Positions 1 through 7,770 of a stretch of 64,000 nucleotides of DNA are shown here, piece after piece. Every line of letters begins with the position of its first letter. Position 1 is the stretch's first letter. Under the pieces are notes generated by a model. That model was given only the letters and a program-made list of their open reading frames with translations, had not been told where the DNA came from and did no database searches. Made by a program: the position numbers and the translations under genes. The DNA comes from Caldimonas thermodepolymerans (GTDB taxonomy: Bacteria; Pseudomonadota; Gammaproteobacteria; Burkholderiales; Burkholderiaceae_C). The stretch is taken from positions 744,001 through 808,000 of the forward strand of contig NZ_CP064338.1 in assembly GCF_015476235.1 (NCBI RefSeq), in the 5' to 3' direction.

Positions 1-403
1 GCAGCGGGCGCGAGAAGTCGTGGAAGTTGCGGTTGAGGTCCACGTTCTCCTGCGTGACCCGGCGCAGCCACGAGAAGCCGTAGGGGTTCAGCGCGTGCAG
101 GTACAGCACCGCCACGCCGCTGTCGCGCACCGCGCGGTGCCATTCCGCGTCGCCCAGCAGCGCGACCTGGATGCCCGAGCCGGCGAAGCCCTCGACGCCG
201 TGGCAGCCGCTGCTGAGGATGAGCAGCTGCTGCGCATCGCGCGGGCCCTCGAGGCAGGCGTCGAGCGCCAGCGTCTCGCCGTCGCGCCCGAGCAGCGGGT
301 GCACATGGTGTTCGACGTCCAGGTCTGCCGCGTCGCAGGCCCGCAGGAACTTCTGCCGCGCTTCGGCATAGCTGCGGGAGTAGGCTGCCACCACACGGTC
401 CAT
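1..403 (-). CDS. DUF2817 / M14-like zinc peptidase, C-terminus cut by window edge
   Basis: Only the N-terminal 134 residues are inside the window; the gene runs off base 1. Visible residues match the DUF2817 branch of the M14 zinc carboxypeptidase-like family: a Gly-Cys-His-Gly-Val-Glu-Gly block (His68 and Glu71, the HxxE metal ligands) and an Asn-Arg-Asn-Phe block near residue 126 that normally positions the substrate. There is no signal peptide, so the protein is probably cytoplasmic. The ATG at 403 follows a GGAGG-type ribosome site. It lies 22 bp downstream of the M20 amidohydrolase, so the two are probably co-transcribed in a peptide or amide breakdown role (inference). Confidence 0.8.
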   Translation of the reverse strand, partial: MDRVVAAYSRSYAEARQKFLRACDAADLDVEHHVHPLLGRDGETLALDACLEGPRDAQQLLILSSGCHGVEGFAGSGIQVALLGDAEWHRAVRDSGVAVLYLHALNPYGFSWLRRVTQENVDLNRNFHDFSRPL

Positions 404-425
404 GTCTGCCTCCTTGCCCGTGACG

Positions 426-1625
426 TCAGGCCGCCCCTTGCGGCGCGAGCCAGCGCTCGGCCAGGCGCACCCACAGCGTGGCGCCCAGCGGGATCAGCTC
501 GTCGTTGAAGTCGTAGCTCGGGTTGTGCAGCATGCACGGCCCCATGCCGTGGCCGCTGTCGCGGTGGTCGCCGTCGCCGTTGCCGATCACGAAATAGGCC
601 CCCGGCTTCTCGAGCAGGAAGTAGCTGAAGTCCTCGGCGCCCATCGTGGGCTCGAACTCCAGCACGTTCTCGGGGCCGACCACCTCGGCCATCACGCGGC
701 GCGCGAACTCGGTCTCGGCGGGATGGTTGATCGTCGGCGGGTAATTGCGGGCGAACTCGAACTCGCACTCGCACTCGAAGGCCGCCGCGGTGTGCTGCGC
801 GATGGTGCGCATGCGCTGCTCGATCAGGTCCAGCACCTCGATCGTGAAGGTGCGCACCGTGCCCTGGATCTCGCAGTAGTCCGGCACCACGTTGGTGGCC
901 TCGCCGGTGTGGATCATGGTCACCGAGATCACGCCGGCGTCGATGGGGCGCTTGTTGCGGCTGATGATGGTCTGGAAGGCCTGCACCATCTGGCACGCTA
1001 CCGGCACCGGGTCCACGCCCAGGTGCGGCATCGCGGCATGCGCGCCCTTGCCGCGGATGCGGATGCAGAACTCGTTGCTCGACGCGAAGCAGGGGCCGTT
1101 GCGGATCGCGAACTGGCCGACCTTCAGGCCGGGCCAGTTGTGCATGCCGAACATCGCCTCCATCGGGAAGCGCTCGAACAGGCCGTCGCGGATCATCTCG
1201 CGCGCGCCGCCGCCGCCTTCCTCGGCCGGCTGGAACACCAGGTAGACGGTGCCGTCGAAGTCGCGGTGCTGCGCGAGGTATTTCGCCGCCGCCAGCAGCA
1301 TCGCTGTGTGGCCGTCGTGGCCGCAGGCGTGCATCTTGCCGGGATGCCGGCTCGCGTGGGCGAACTGGTTGTGCTCGGTGATCGGCAGCGCGTCGATGTC
1401 GGCGCGCAGCCCGATCGCGCGCGGCGAGGTGCCGTTCCGGACGACGCCGACCACGCCGGTCTTGCCCAGGCCCCGGTGCACGGGGATGCCCCACTCGGTG
1501 AGCTTCGCGGCGATCAGGTCGGCGGTGCGCTCCTCTTCGAAGCACAGTTCCGGATGGGCGTGGATGTCGCGCCTCGTGGCGGCAATGGCGGCCGCATCCT
1601 TGAGGATCGATTCGATCAGCTGCAT
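426..1625 (-). CDS. M20 family metallopeptidase / amidohydrolase (hippurate hydrolase-like)
   Basis: A 399-residue M20 amidohydrolase, the usual size for the hippurate/IAA-amino-acid hydrolase group that cleaves N-acyl amino acids. Zinc-site motifs are visible: HACGHDGH (residues 99-106, Cys101 and His103 as ligands), the PAEEGGGG block (Glu135 catalytic base, Glu136 ligand) and a conserved GMHN His near 162. No signal peptide is present, so it is cytoplasmic. The reading frame stays open upstream to 1742, but the ATG at 1625 has a GGAG site about 10 nt before it and gives the family N-terminus. Upstream lies a periplasmic amino-acid binding protein on the same strand, which suggests uptake followed by hydrolysis. 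The exact substrate is unknown. Confidence 0.87.
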   Translation of the reverse strand: MQLIESILKDAAAIAATRRDIHAHPELCFEEERTADLIAAKLTEWGIPVHRGLGKTGVVGVVRNGTSPRAIGLRADIDALPITEHNQFAHASRHPGKMHACGHDGHTAMLLAAAKYLAQHRDFDGTVYLVFQPAEEGGGGAREMIRDGLFERFPMEAMFGMHNWPGLKVGQFAIRNGPCFASSNEFCIRIRGKGAHAAMPHLGVDPVPVACQMVQAFQTIISRNKRPIDAGVISVTMIHTGEATNVVPDYCEIQGTVRTFTIEVLDLIEQRMRTIAQHTAAAFECECEFEFARNYPPTINHPAETEFARRVMAEVVGPENVLEFEPTMGAEDFSYFLLEKPGAYFVIGNGDGDHRDSGHGMGPCMLHNPSYDFNDELIPLGATLWVRLAERWLAPQGAA

Positions 1626-1746
1626 GACGTAACTCCGGTCGCAGCCGGCGGGCCGTCGGGCCGCCGGCGCCAGGCGGGCAGGAGGGCGGCGGGACGCGGC
1701 CCCGCCTCGATCGGAGTCAGTGTAGCCGCGCCCTGCGGGCAAGGCA

Positions 1747-2883
1747 CTAGCGGCGAACCCGACCGTCCTCGGTCAGCATCGACAGGTCGACGAAGGTCGA
1801 TCCGGTGTGCTTGCGCGGCCCGAAGCTGACGTTGAAGCCGCCGAACGAGGTGTCGATGGACTCCAGGCCCGCGATCAGCCCGTCGGGCGTCAGCTTGGGC
1901 GCGCGCTTGAGCCCCTCGACCAGCACCTTGGCCGCGATGTAGCCCTCGATGCTCGAGTAGTTGGGCTGCGCCTTGCCGCCGCCATGGGCCTTCAGCGCGT
2001 TGAGGTACTCCCGCACGATGGCCATGGTCGGGGCGTAGGGGTAGGGCATGACCTGGCTGATCATCACGCCCTTGCCGTCGGGGCCCAGTTCGTCGGCCAG
2101 CGCCTGCGTGCCGACGAAGGAGACGTTGAAGAAGGTGCCGCCGAAGCCGGCCTTGCGCGCCGCGCGGATGAACGCCGCGCAGCTCTGGTAGGCGCTGATC
2201 TGCACGATGGCCTGCGGCTGCGCGGGCAGGATGGACTGCACGGCAGCGGCCACGTCCACCGAGTTGCGCTGCACGGTGCCCAGCGAGGCCGGCGCCAGGT
2301 TGCGGGCCGCCAGCGCGCGCTGCACGCCGGTCAGGCCGGCCATGCCGTAGCTGTCGTCCTGGTAGAACACCGAAATCCGGGTCAGGCCCAGCGAGGTCAG
2401 GTTCTTGACGATCAGCTTGGTCTCGTCGAAGTACGAGGCCCGCACGTGGAAGGCGTAGCGGCTGAACGGGTCGCGCAGGCCTTCGGCGCCGGTGAACGGC
2501 GCGATGAAGGGCGTGCGGGCCTCGTTGGCCAGCGGCAGCGCCGCCAGCGAGGTCGGCGTGCCCACGTAGCCGAACAGCGCGAACACGCCGTCGCGCAGGA
2601 ACTTCTCGGTGTTGGCCTTGCAGCGGTCGGGCTCGTAGCCGTCATCCGCGGTGCGCAGCTCGATCTGGCGGCCGCCGATGCCGCCGGCGGCGTTGACCTG
2701 GTCGATCAGCACCTGCGCGCCGATGTTCATCTGGATGCCCAGCTGGGCGGCCGGGCCGCTGAACGCGGCCGACTGGCCAAGCACGATGCGTTCGGCCTGG
2801 GCCAGTGCAGGAAATGCAACGGATGCGGCGGATGCCCCCAGGACCTGGAGGGCCCTGCGGCGGGACAGGGAAGTCGAATGCAT
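1747..2883 (-). CDS. ABC transporter substrate-binding protein, branched-chain amino acid (LivJ-like) type
   Basis: A 378-residue periplasmic binding protein of the Peripla_BP_6 (LivJ/LivK) family. The N-terminus has a twin-arginine-like signal (SRRRALQVLG) followed by a hydrophobic stretch ending in an Ala-Gln-Ala cleavage site around residue 30. The mature part begins with the family pattern IVLGQSAAFSGPAA. No permease or ATPase gene is adjacent, so it is an orphan binding protein, which is common in Burkholderiales; it may feed a transporter encoded elsewhere. It is divergent from the molybdopterin oxidoreductase gene, with two palindromes in the 83-bp gap between them. The ligand cannot be told from sequence. 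Confidence 0.88.
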   Translation of the reverse strand: MHSTSLSRRRALQVLGASAASVAFPALAQAERIVLGQSAAFSGPAAQLGIQMNIGAQVLIDQVNAAGGIGGRQIELRTADDGYEPDRCKANTEKFLRDGVFALFGYVGTPTSLAALPLANEARTPFIAPFTGAEGLRDPFSRYAFHVRASYFDETKLIVKNLTSLGLTRISVFYQDDSYGMAGLTGVQRALAARNLAPASLGTVQRNSVDVAAAVQSILPAQPQAIVQISAYQSCAAFIRAARKAGFGGTFFNVSFVGTQALADELGPDGKGVMISQVMPYPYAPTMAIVREYLNALKAHGGGKAQPNYSSIEGYIAAKVLVEGLKRAPKLTPDGLIAGLESIDTSFGGFNVSFGPRKHTGSTFVDLSMLTEDGRVRR

Positions 2884-2901
2884 GGCAAAGTTGTTTGGTC
2901 A

Positions 2902-2939
2902 GGGCGTCACGCCCACACAGGCATACCGGGAAGGTATGC
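2902..2939. promoter_or_regulatory. Two palindromes in a divergent promoter region
   Basis: The 83-bp gap between the binding-protein gene (minus) and the oxidoreductase gene (plus) holds GGGCGT-C-ACGCCC at 2902-2914 and GCATACC-GGGAA-GGTATGC at 2921-2939. The second has perfect 7-bp arms and contains a T-N11-A spacing (T924, A936 of the 2900s) typical of LysR boxes. Both are seen directly; a role as operators for one or both genes is inference. Neither is followed by a T-run, so terminators are unlikely. Confidence 0.5.
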
Positions 2940-2966
2940 GTCCCTCGAATAGCGGAGATTAAAGCA

Positions 2967-5030
2967 ATGCAAGGGCCAGGTGCGAGCGCAATACCTCACG
3001 GCAGGACCGCGGTCGTGCGCGGCGCGTGTCCGCATGACTGCCCGGACACCTGCGCGCTGCGGGTTACCGTGGTTGACGGACGCGCCATCAAGGTGCAGGG
3101 GGACCCGGACCATCCGCCCACGCATGGTGCGTTGTGCCGCAAGGTATCGGCCTATCCCGAGCGCACCTACCACCCCGAGCGCGTGCTGCAGCCGCTGAAG
3201 CGCGTCGGCCCCAAGGGCAGCGGGCGGTTCGAGCGGGTGAGCTGGGACGAGGCCCTGGCCGACATCGCCGCGCGCCTGTCGGCCATTGCCGCGCGCGATC
3301 CCCAGGCCATCGTGCCCTACAGCTACGCCGGCACGATGGGCCTGGTGCAGGGCGAGAGCCTGGCCGCGCGGTTCTTCCACGCGCTGGGTGCCTCGCGGCT
3401 GGACCGCACCATCTGCGCCAGCGCGGGCAGCGAGGCGCTGGCGCTCACCTACGGCGGCAAGGTCGGCATGCATGTCGAGCACTTCGCCGAAAGCCGCCTG
3501 ATCCTCATCTGGGGCAGCAACTCGATCGCCTCCAACCTGCATTTCTGGAGCGTCGCGCAGCAGGCCAAGCGCAACGGCGCGAAGCTGGTCTGCATCGACC
3601 CGCGCCGCACCGAGACGGCCGAGAAATGCCACCAGCACCTGCAGCTGCTGCCCGGCACCGATGGCGCGCTCGCGCTCGGCCTCATGCACGAGCTCATCGT
3701 GCACGACTGGCTGGACCACGACTACGTCGCGCGCCACACCGAGGGCTGGCCGGCGCTGCGCGAGGAGGCGCTTGCATGGACGCCCGAGCGCACCGCCGCG
3801 GTGTGCGGCCTGACGGCCGACGAGGTCCGGCAGCTCGCGCGTGACTACGCGACGCTGGCGCCCGCGGCAATCCGCCTCAACTACGGCATGCAGCGCACCC
3901 GCGGGGGCGGCAACGCGGTGCGGCTGATCGCGGTGCTGCCCTGCCTGGTGGGCGCCTGGCGGCACCGTGCCGGCGGGCTGCTGCTGTCCAGCTCGGGCTG
4001 GTTCCCGGTCGACCGCGCGGCCCTGCAGCGGCCCGACCTGCTGGGCGGGCGCGAGCCGCGCATCCTCAACATGAGCACCATCGGCGCGGACCTGCTGCGC
4101 GAGGCCTCGCCCGGGTTCGGGCCGCGCATCGAGGCCCTGGTGGTCTACAACAGCAACCCGGTCGCGGTGGCGCCGCAGTCGCCGCAGGTGGTGCAGGGTT
4201 TCGCGCGCGAGGACCTGTTCACCGTGGTGCTCGAGCATTTCCTGACCGACACGGCCGACCACGCCGACTACGTGCTGCCGGCCACCACGCAGCTCGAGCA
4301 CCTGGACGTGCACGCCAGCTACGGCCACACCTACGCGCTGCTCAACGAGCCGGCGATCGCCCCGCTCGGCGAGGCGCGGCCCAACACGCAGATCTTCCGC
4401 GAGCTTGCGGCCCGCATGGGCCTGGACCATCCCGCGCTGCGCGAGGACGACGAGACGGTCGCTGCCCAGGCCTTCGGCGGGCGCATCACGCTCCAGGAGC
4501 TGCGCGCACGCGGCTGGGTGAAGCTGCCGCTGCCCGAGGCGCCGTTCGCCGAGGGGGGCTTCCCGACGCCCTCGGGCCGCTGCCGCATCGCCGCGCCCGG
4601 GCTCGAGGCGCCGCGCCACCTGCCCGGTCACGAGAGCCCGGCCGCCGCACCGGAGCTGGCGGCGCGCTACCCGCTGGCGATGATCTCGCCGCCGGCGCGC
4701 AACTTCCTCAACTCCACCTTCGTCAACGTGCGCAGCCTGCGCGACATCGAGGGCGAGCCGGTGCTGGAGATCCATCCGCAGGACGCCGCGCCGCGCGGCA
4801 TCGAGGACGGCCGGCCGGTGCGCGTCCACAACGACCGCGGCGAGTACTGGTGCATCGCGCGGGTCAGCGAACGGGCACGCCCGGGCGTGGTCAACGGCCT
4901 GGGCATCTGGTGGCGCAAGCTGGGCCTGCGCGGCACCAACGTCAATGAGCTGACGCACCAGCGCCTGACCGACATCGGGCGGGCGCCGTGCTTCTACGAC
5001 GTGCTGGTCGAAGTCGAGGCGGGGGCATGA
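2967..5030 (+). CDS. Molybdopterin-dependent oxidoreductase (formate dehydrogenase / DMSO reductase superfamily)
   Basis: A 687-residue enzyme of the Mo/W-bis-MGD family. An N-terminal [4Fe-4S] site is visible as C-x3-C-x3-C (Cys21, Cys25, Cys29) plus Cys57 in LCRK. The expected family blocks follow: SWDEAL near residue 90, a Cys near 150 at the position that often ligates Mo (TICASAG), YNSNPVAVAP in the middle and an NDRGE-type C-terminal molydopterin-dinucleotide domain. There is no Tat signal and no electron-transfer subunit gene beside it, so it looks like a soluble cytoplasmic oxidoreductase of unknown substrate. ATG 2967 is preferred over upstream in-frame starts because of the GGAG at 2954 and the start of conserved sequence soon after. 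Its stop overlaps the next gene (ATGA). Confidence 0.88.
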   Translation: MQGPGASAIPHGRTAVVRGACPHDCPDTCALRVTVVDGRAIKVQGDPDHPPTHGALCRKVSAYPERTYHPERVLQPLKRVGPKGSGRFERVSWDEALADIAARLSAIAARDPQAIVPYSYAGTMGLVQGESLAARFFHALGASRLDRTICASAGSEALALTYGGKVGMHVEHFAESRLILIWGSNSIASNLHFWSVAQQAKRNGAKLVCIDPRRTETAEKCHQHLQLLPGTDGALALGLMHELIVHDWLDHDYVARHTEGWPALREEALAWTPERTAAVCGLTADEVRQLARDYATLAPAAIRLNYGMQRTRGGGNAVRLIAVLPCLVGAWRHRAGGLLLSSSGWFPVDRAALQRPDLLGGREPRILNMSTIGADLLREASPGFGPRIEALVVYNSNPVAVAPQSPQVVQGFAREDLFTVVLEHFLTDTADHADYVLPATTQLEHLDVHASYGHTYALLNEPAIAPLGEARPNTQIFRELAARMGLDHPALREDDETVAAQAFGGRITLQELRARGWVKLPLPEAPFAEGGFPTPSGRCRIAAPGLEAPRHLPGHESPAAAPELAARYPLAMISPPARNFLNSTFVNVRSLRDIEGEPVLEIHPQDAAPRGIEDGRPVRVHNDRGEYWCIARVSERARPGVVNGLGIWWRKLGLRGTNVNELTHQRLTDIGRAPCFYDVLVEVEAGA

Positions 5031-6148
5031 CGGCACGCACGGGCAGGCCTCGCACGTGGCGGCGCCTTGCGGGGCGGGCGGGCCTGGCGCTGGCCGGGTT
5101 CGCGGTCGCGGGGCTGGCCGGTTGCGGCTCGGTGGGCTACCTGGCGCAGTCGGTGCGCGGCCATTTCGCGCTGCTCGGCGAGGCGCGCCCGGTGGCGCAG
5201 TGGCTGGACGCGGCCGACACGCCGCAGGCGCTGCGCGAGCGCCTGGCGCTCAGCCAGCGCATCCGGGACTTCGCGGTCAGCGAGCTGAAGCTGCCCGACA
5301 ACGGCAGCTACCGGCGCTATGCCGACCTGGGCCGGCCGGCGGCGGTGTGGAACGTGGTGGCCGCGCCCGAGCTCTCGCTCGAGCTGAAGACCTGGTGCTT
5401 CCCCGTGGCCGGCTGCGTGGGCTACCGCGGCTATTTCGACCAGGCCGACGCCGAGGCCATGGCCGCGCAGCTGCGCGCCGAGGGCTACGAGGTGGCGGTG
5501 TACGGCGTGCCGGCGTACTCGACGCTGGGCTGGTTCGACGACCCGCTGCTCAACACCTTCATCCACTACCCCGAAGGCGAGCTGGCCCGGCTGATCTTCC
5601 ACGAGCTCGCGCACCAGGTGGCTTACGCCAAGGGCGACACCACCTTCAACGAATCGTTCGCGACCGCGGTGGAGCGCCTGGGCGTGCAGCGCTGGCTGGA
5701 GACGCAGGCCGACGCGCAGGCCCGCGAGGAGTACGCGCGCTTCGAGGCACGCCGGCAGCAGTTCCGCACCCTGACGCTCGGCTACCGCGAGCAGCTGCAG
5801 GCGCTGTACCGCAGCCGGCTGGCGCCGGAGGCGATGCGCCGCCGCAAGGCCGAGCTGATGCAGCGCCTGCGCGACGAGTACGAGACGATCAAGCGCGAGC
5901 AGTGGGGCGGTTTCACCGGCTACGACGCCTGGTTCGAGCGGGCCAACAACGCCTCGCTGGGCGTGCTCGCGGCCTACCACGACCTGGTGCCGGCGTTCGA
6001 GCGGCTGTTCGAGGCCGAGGGGCGGGACTTCGCGCGTTTCTATGCCGCGGTCGGGCGGCTCGCGCGCCTGCCGCAGGAGGAACGGCGCCAGGCCCTGCTG
6101 CAGCAAGCGGCGCCGGCGCGGGCCAGCGCCTCAGCGGCCGGGCGCTGA
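5027..6148 (+). CDS. Putative aminopeptidase lipoprotein (Aminopep / PF10023 family)
   Basis: A 373-residue protein with a basic N-terminus, a hydrophobic segment and a lipobox ending at Cys33 (LAGC), so it should be a membrane-anchored periplasmic lipoprotein. A zinc-protease HExxH motif is at residues 192-196 (HELAH), followed by NESFAT, which supplies the third-ligand Glu typical of this family. It matches the predicted aminopeptidases of PF10023 found in proteobacteria. The ATG at 5027 overlaps the preceding stop codon in ATGA, implying translational coupling to the oxidoreductase, an odd pairing because one partner is cytoplasmic and the other periplasmic. Catalysis is inferred from motif only. 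Confidence 0.83.
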   Translation: MTARTGRPRTWRRLAGRAGLALAGFAVAGLAGCGSVGYLAQSVRGHFALLGEARPVAQWLDAADTPQALRERLALSQRIRDFAVSELKLPDNGSYRRYADLGRPAAVWNVVAAPELSLELKTWCFPVAGCVGYRGYFDQADAEAMAAQLRAEGYEVAVYGVPAYSTLGWFDDPLLNTFIHYPEGELARLIFHELAHQVAYAKGDTTFNESFATAVERLGVQRWLETQADAQAREEYARFEARRQQFRTLTLGYREQLQALYRSRLAPEAMRRRKAELMQRLRDEYETIKREQWGGFTGYDAWFERANNASLGVLAAYHDLVPAFERLFEAEGRDFARFYAAVGRLARLPQEERRQALLQQAAPARASASAAGR

Positions 6149-6168
6149 GGCCGCGTGCGGCCCGGGCC

Positions 6169-6423
6169 TCACTTGAGGCTTTCGATCAGGTCGATGTACT
6201 CCTGCATCGCTTCCTCGGCCGACTTGCCCTTCAGCGCGTTCCACGCGTCCCACTTGGCGCGCGCGACGAAGTCGGTCATGCCGGGACGCTCGCCCTCGAC
6301 GTCGCCGGCGGTGGCCTGCTTGTACAGCGCGTAGATCTTCAGCAGGGTCATGTTGTCCGGCTTCTCGGGCAGGGTCTTCGATTCGGCAACGGCTTGCTCG
6401 AAGCGGGCTTTCAGATCGCTCAT
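6169..6423 (-). CDS. Acyl-CoA-binding protein
   Basis: An 84-residue protein covering the whole ACBP fold: four predicted helices with the conserved KxxxYALYKQAT block (residues 29-39), a GDV...RPGM turn and KWDAWNALKGKS at residues 57-68. These residues bind the CoA adenine and phosphate in the family. It probably buffers long-chain acyl-CoA esters in the cytoplasm. Bacterial ACBPs are sporadic but common in Burkholderiales, several of which store polyhydroxyalkanoate; a phasin gene is present at 28909. It converges on the aminopeptidase gene 20 bp away and lies 99 bp downstream of the diguanylate cyclase on the same strand. Confidence 0.93.
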   Translation of the reverse strand: MSDLKARFEQAVAESKTLPEKPDNMTLLKIYALYKQATAGDVEGERPGMTDFVARAKWDAWNALKGKSAEEAMQEYIDLIESLK

Positions 6424-6522
6424 GTCGGGTCCTGGGGTGTCAACGTCGATGGATGCCGCACGTGCAGGACGTGCTGCGGGTCGCCAAGCATAGACGATGA
6501 TCGCGGCCCGGCCCCCCGCGTG

Positions 6523-7551
6523 TCAGAACAGCTCGACCTCGCCGACCCGCGCGTCTTCCTGACCGGCCTGACCCAGCAGGACCAGGTCGTTGTAGCTCAC
6601 CACGCGGTTGCGGCCGTGTTGCTTGGCGTGGTAGACGGCCTTGTCTGCGCGGCCGAAGGCACTGCTCGGGGTGTCGCCGGGCAGCACCTGGGCAAATCCG
6701 ATGCTCACCGTCACGTGCCCCACCTGCGGAAAGGCGTGATTGGCCATGCCCTCGCGCACGCGCTCGAGCGCGCGGCGCGCGTCCGCCTCGCTGCCGCAGC
6801 GCAGGAGCACGACGAATTCCTCGCCGCCGAAGCGGTACAGCCGGTCGTGGTGGCGCAACATCTCGCGCAGCATGCGTGCAGCCAGCAGCAGCACCTCGTC
6901 GCCGATCAGGTGCCCGAAGCGGTCGTTGACCGACTTGAAGTGGTCGATGTCCAGCACCGCGAGCCAGCAGCCGCCGCCGGCCGGGGCCTCCAGCGCCGAC
7001 GGCGGGCGCGGCAGCGCCAGGCTGATCTTGAAGAACGTGTCGTCGAAGGTCTTGCGGTTGAGCAGGCCGGTCAGCGTGTCGCGCTCGCTTTCGTCGACCA
7101 CGTTCCAGAAGTTCTGGAACACGCGCAGGATGCCGCTGACCATCTGGACGTCGGCTTCGCCCAGCGGTTGTGCCGATTGCACCTCCAGCACCGCCACCGG
7201 GCCGCGGCCGGACAGCAGCGGGAACAGCGTGACCGCCGCGCCTGCCTCGGCCGTCAGGTGCTGCACGCAGCCGGTGTCGATGCAGGCCTTGTGGGCCGGC
7301 AGCGCCGCCAGCTCGGGCAGCTCGTCGTCGAACGGTCGCACCGGCAGGGGGCGCCCGGTCCACGCGACCAGCGGGCCCAGCCGTGCGCTGAGCGTCCAGT
7401 GGCTGGGCTGCTGGCGCAGCCCGACGAGGCGGTGGATCGCGATCGCCTGCGGCTGCAGCAAGTCCGCCAGTGCGTGCACGAGCGCCGCGTCGAGCGCGTC
7501 GAGGTCGCGGTGGACGGTCAGGCTGGCAAGCGATTCGACTGGATCGGACAT
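6523..7551 (-). CDS. Diguanylate cyclase, GAF-like sensor plus GGDEF domain
   Basis: A 342-residue protein with an N-terminal region (about residues 1-145) resembling a GAF-type sensor and a C-terminal GGDEF domain (about 155-325). The active-site motif reads GGEEF (residues 242-246), the accepted active variant. An inhibitory I-site R-x-x-D (RHHD, 233-236) lies exactly five residues upstream, so feedback inhibition by c-di-GMP is expected. There are no membrane segments or signal peptide, so it is a soluble cyclase making c-di-GMP from two GTP. It is divergent from a HypT-like LysR gene 219 bp away. The sensed signal is unknown. Confidence 0.9.
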   Translation of the reverse strand: MSDPVESLASLTVHRDLDALDAALVHALADLLQPQAIAIHRLVGLRQQPSHWTLSARLGPLVAWTGRPLPVRPFDDELPELAALPAHKACIDTGCVQHLTAEAGAAVTLFPLLSGRGPVAVLEVQSAQPLGEADVQMVSGILRVFQNFWNVVDESERDTLTGLLNRKTFDDTFFKISLALPRPPSALEAPAGGGCWLAVLDIDHFKSVNDRFGHLIGDEVLLLAARMLREMLRHHDRLYRFGGEEFVVLLRCGSEADARRALERVREGMANHAFPQVGHVTVSIGFAQVLPGDTPSSAFGRADKAVYHAKQHGRNRVVSYNDLVLLGQAGQEDARVGEVELF

Positions 7552-7755
7552 ACCGGGCAGCTCGCGCCGTCAACCCGCAGCAGGCCAGGCCCCCGGGGCT
7601 GTCGGCAGGGACAGATGTCCGGCATATCGGCGCCATTCCGGGCGTCTTGAGCCGGGACTGGCCCTGCCCCCCGATTCGAGGGGGTATCCTGCCGGGCATC
7701 GGCTGTGCCGCCGGCCGGCCGGGCGATCGGCGCCGGCGCGCGGTTTCCGCGTGGT

Positions 7756-7761
7756 TACACT
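7756..7761 (+). promoter_or_regulatory. -10-like element before the LysR gene
   Basis: TACACT lies 9 nt before the ATG at 7771, with no convincing -35 and no Shine-Dalgarno sequence between. If used, the message would have almost no leader. It belongs to a set of similar hexamers in this window (see findings). Nearby, GGACA-GA-TGTCC at 7609-7620 is another short palindrome in the same 219-bp divergent gap. Confidence 0.35.
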
Positions 7762-7770
7762 TCGCCCTCG

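Noticed and set aside
752-778. Short tandem hexamer-like repeat (ctcgaa/ctcgca) within the M20 amidohydrolase
   Set aside because: It only encodes an alternating Glu-Cys/Glu-Phe stretch in a conserved-length protein; not a repeat element.
88-1545. Long open frames opposite or out of frame to real genes (for example 88-1545, 14747-17800, 24779-27523, 53907-56486 upstream part)
   Set aside because: High GC makes long antisense frames common. Their Arg/Ala/Gly/Pro- or His/Val/Gln-rich translations lack domains, while the opposite strand has recognisable conserved proteins.
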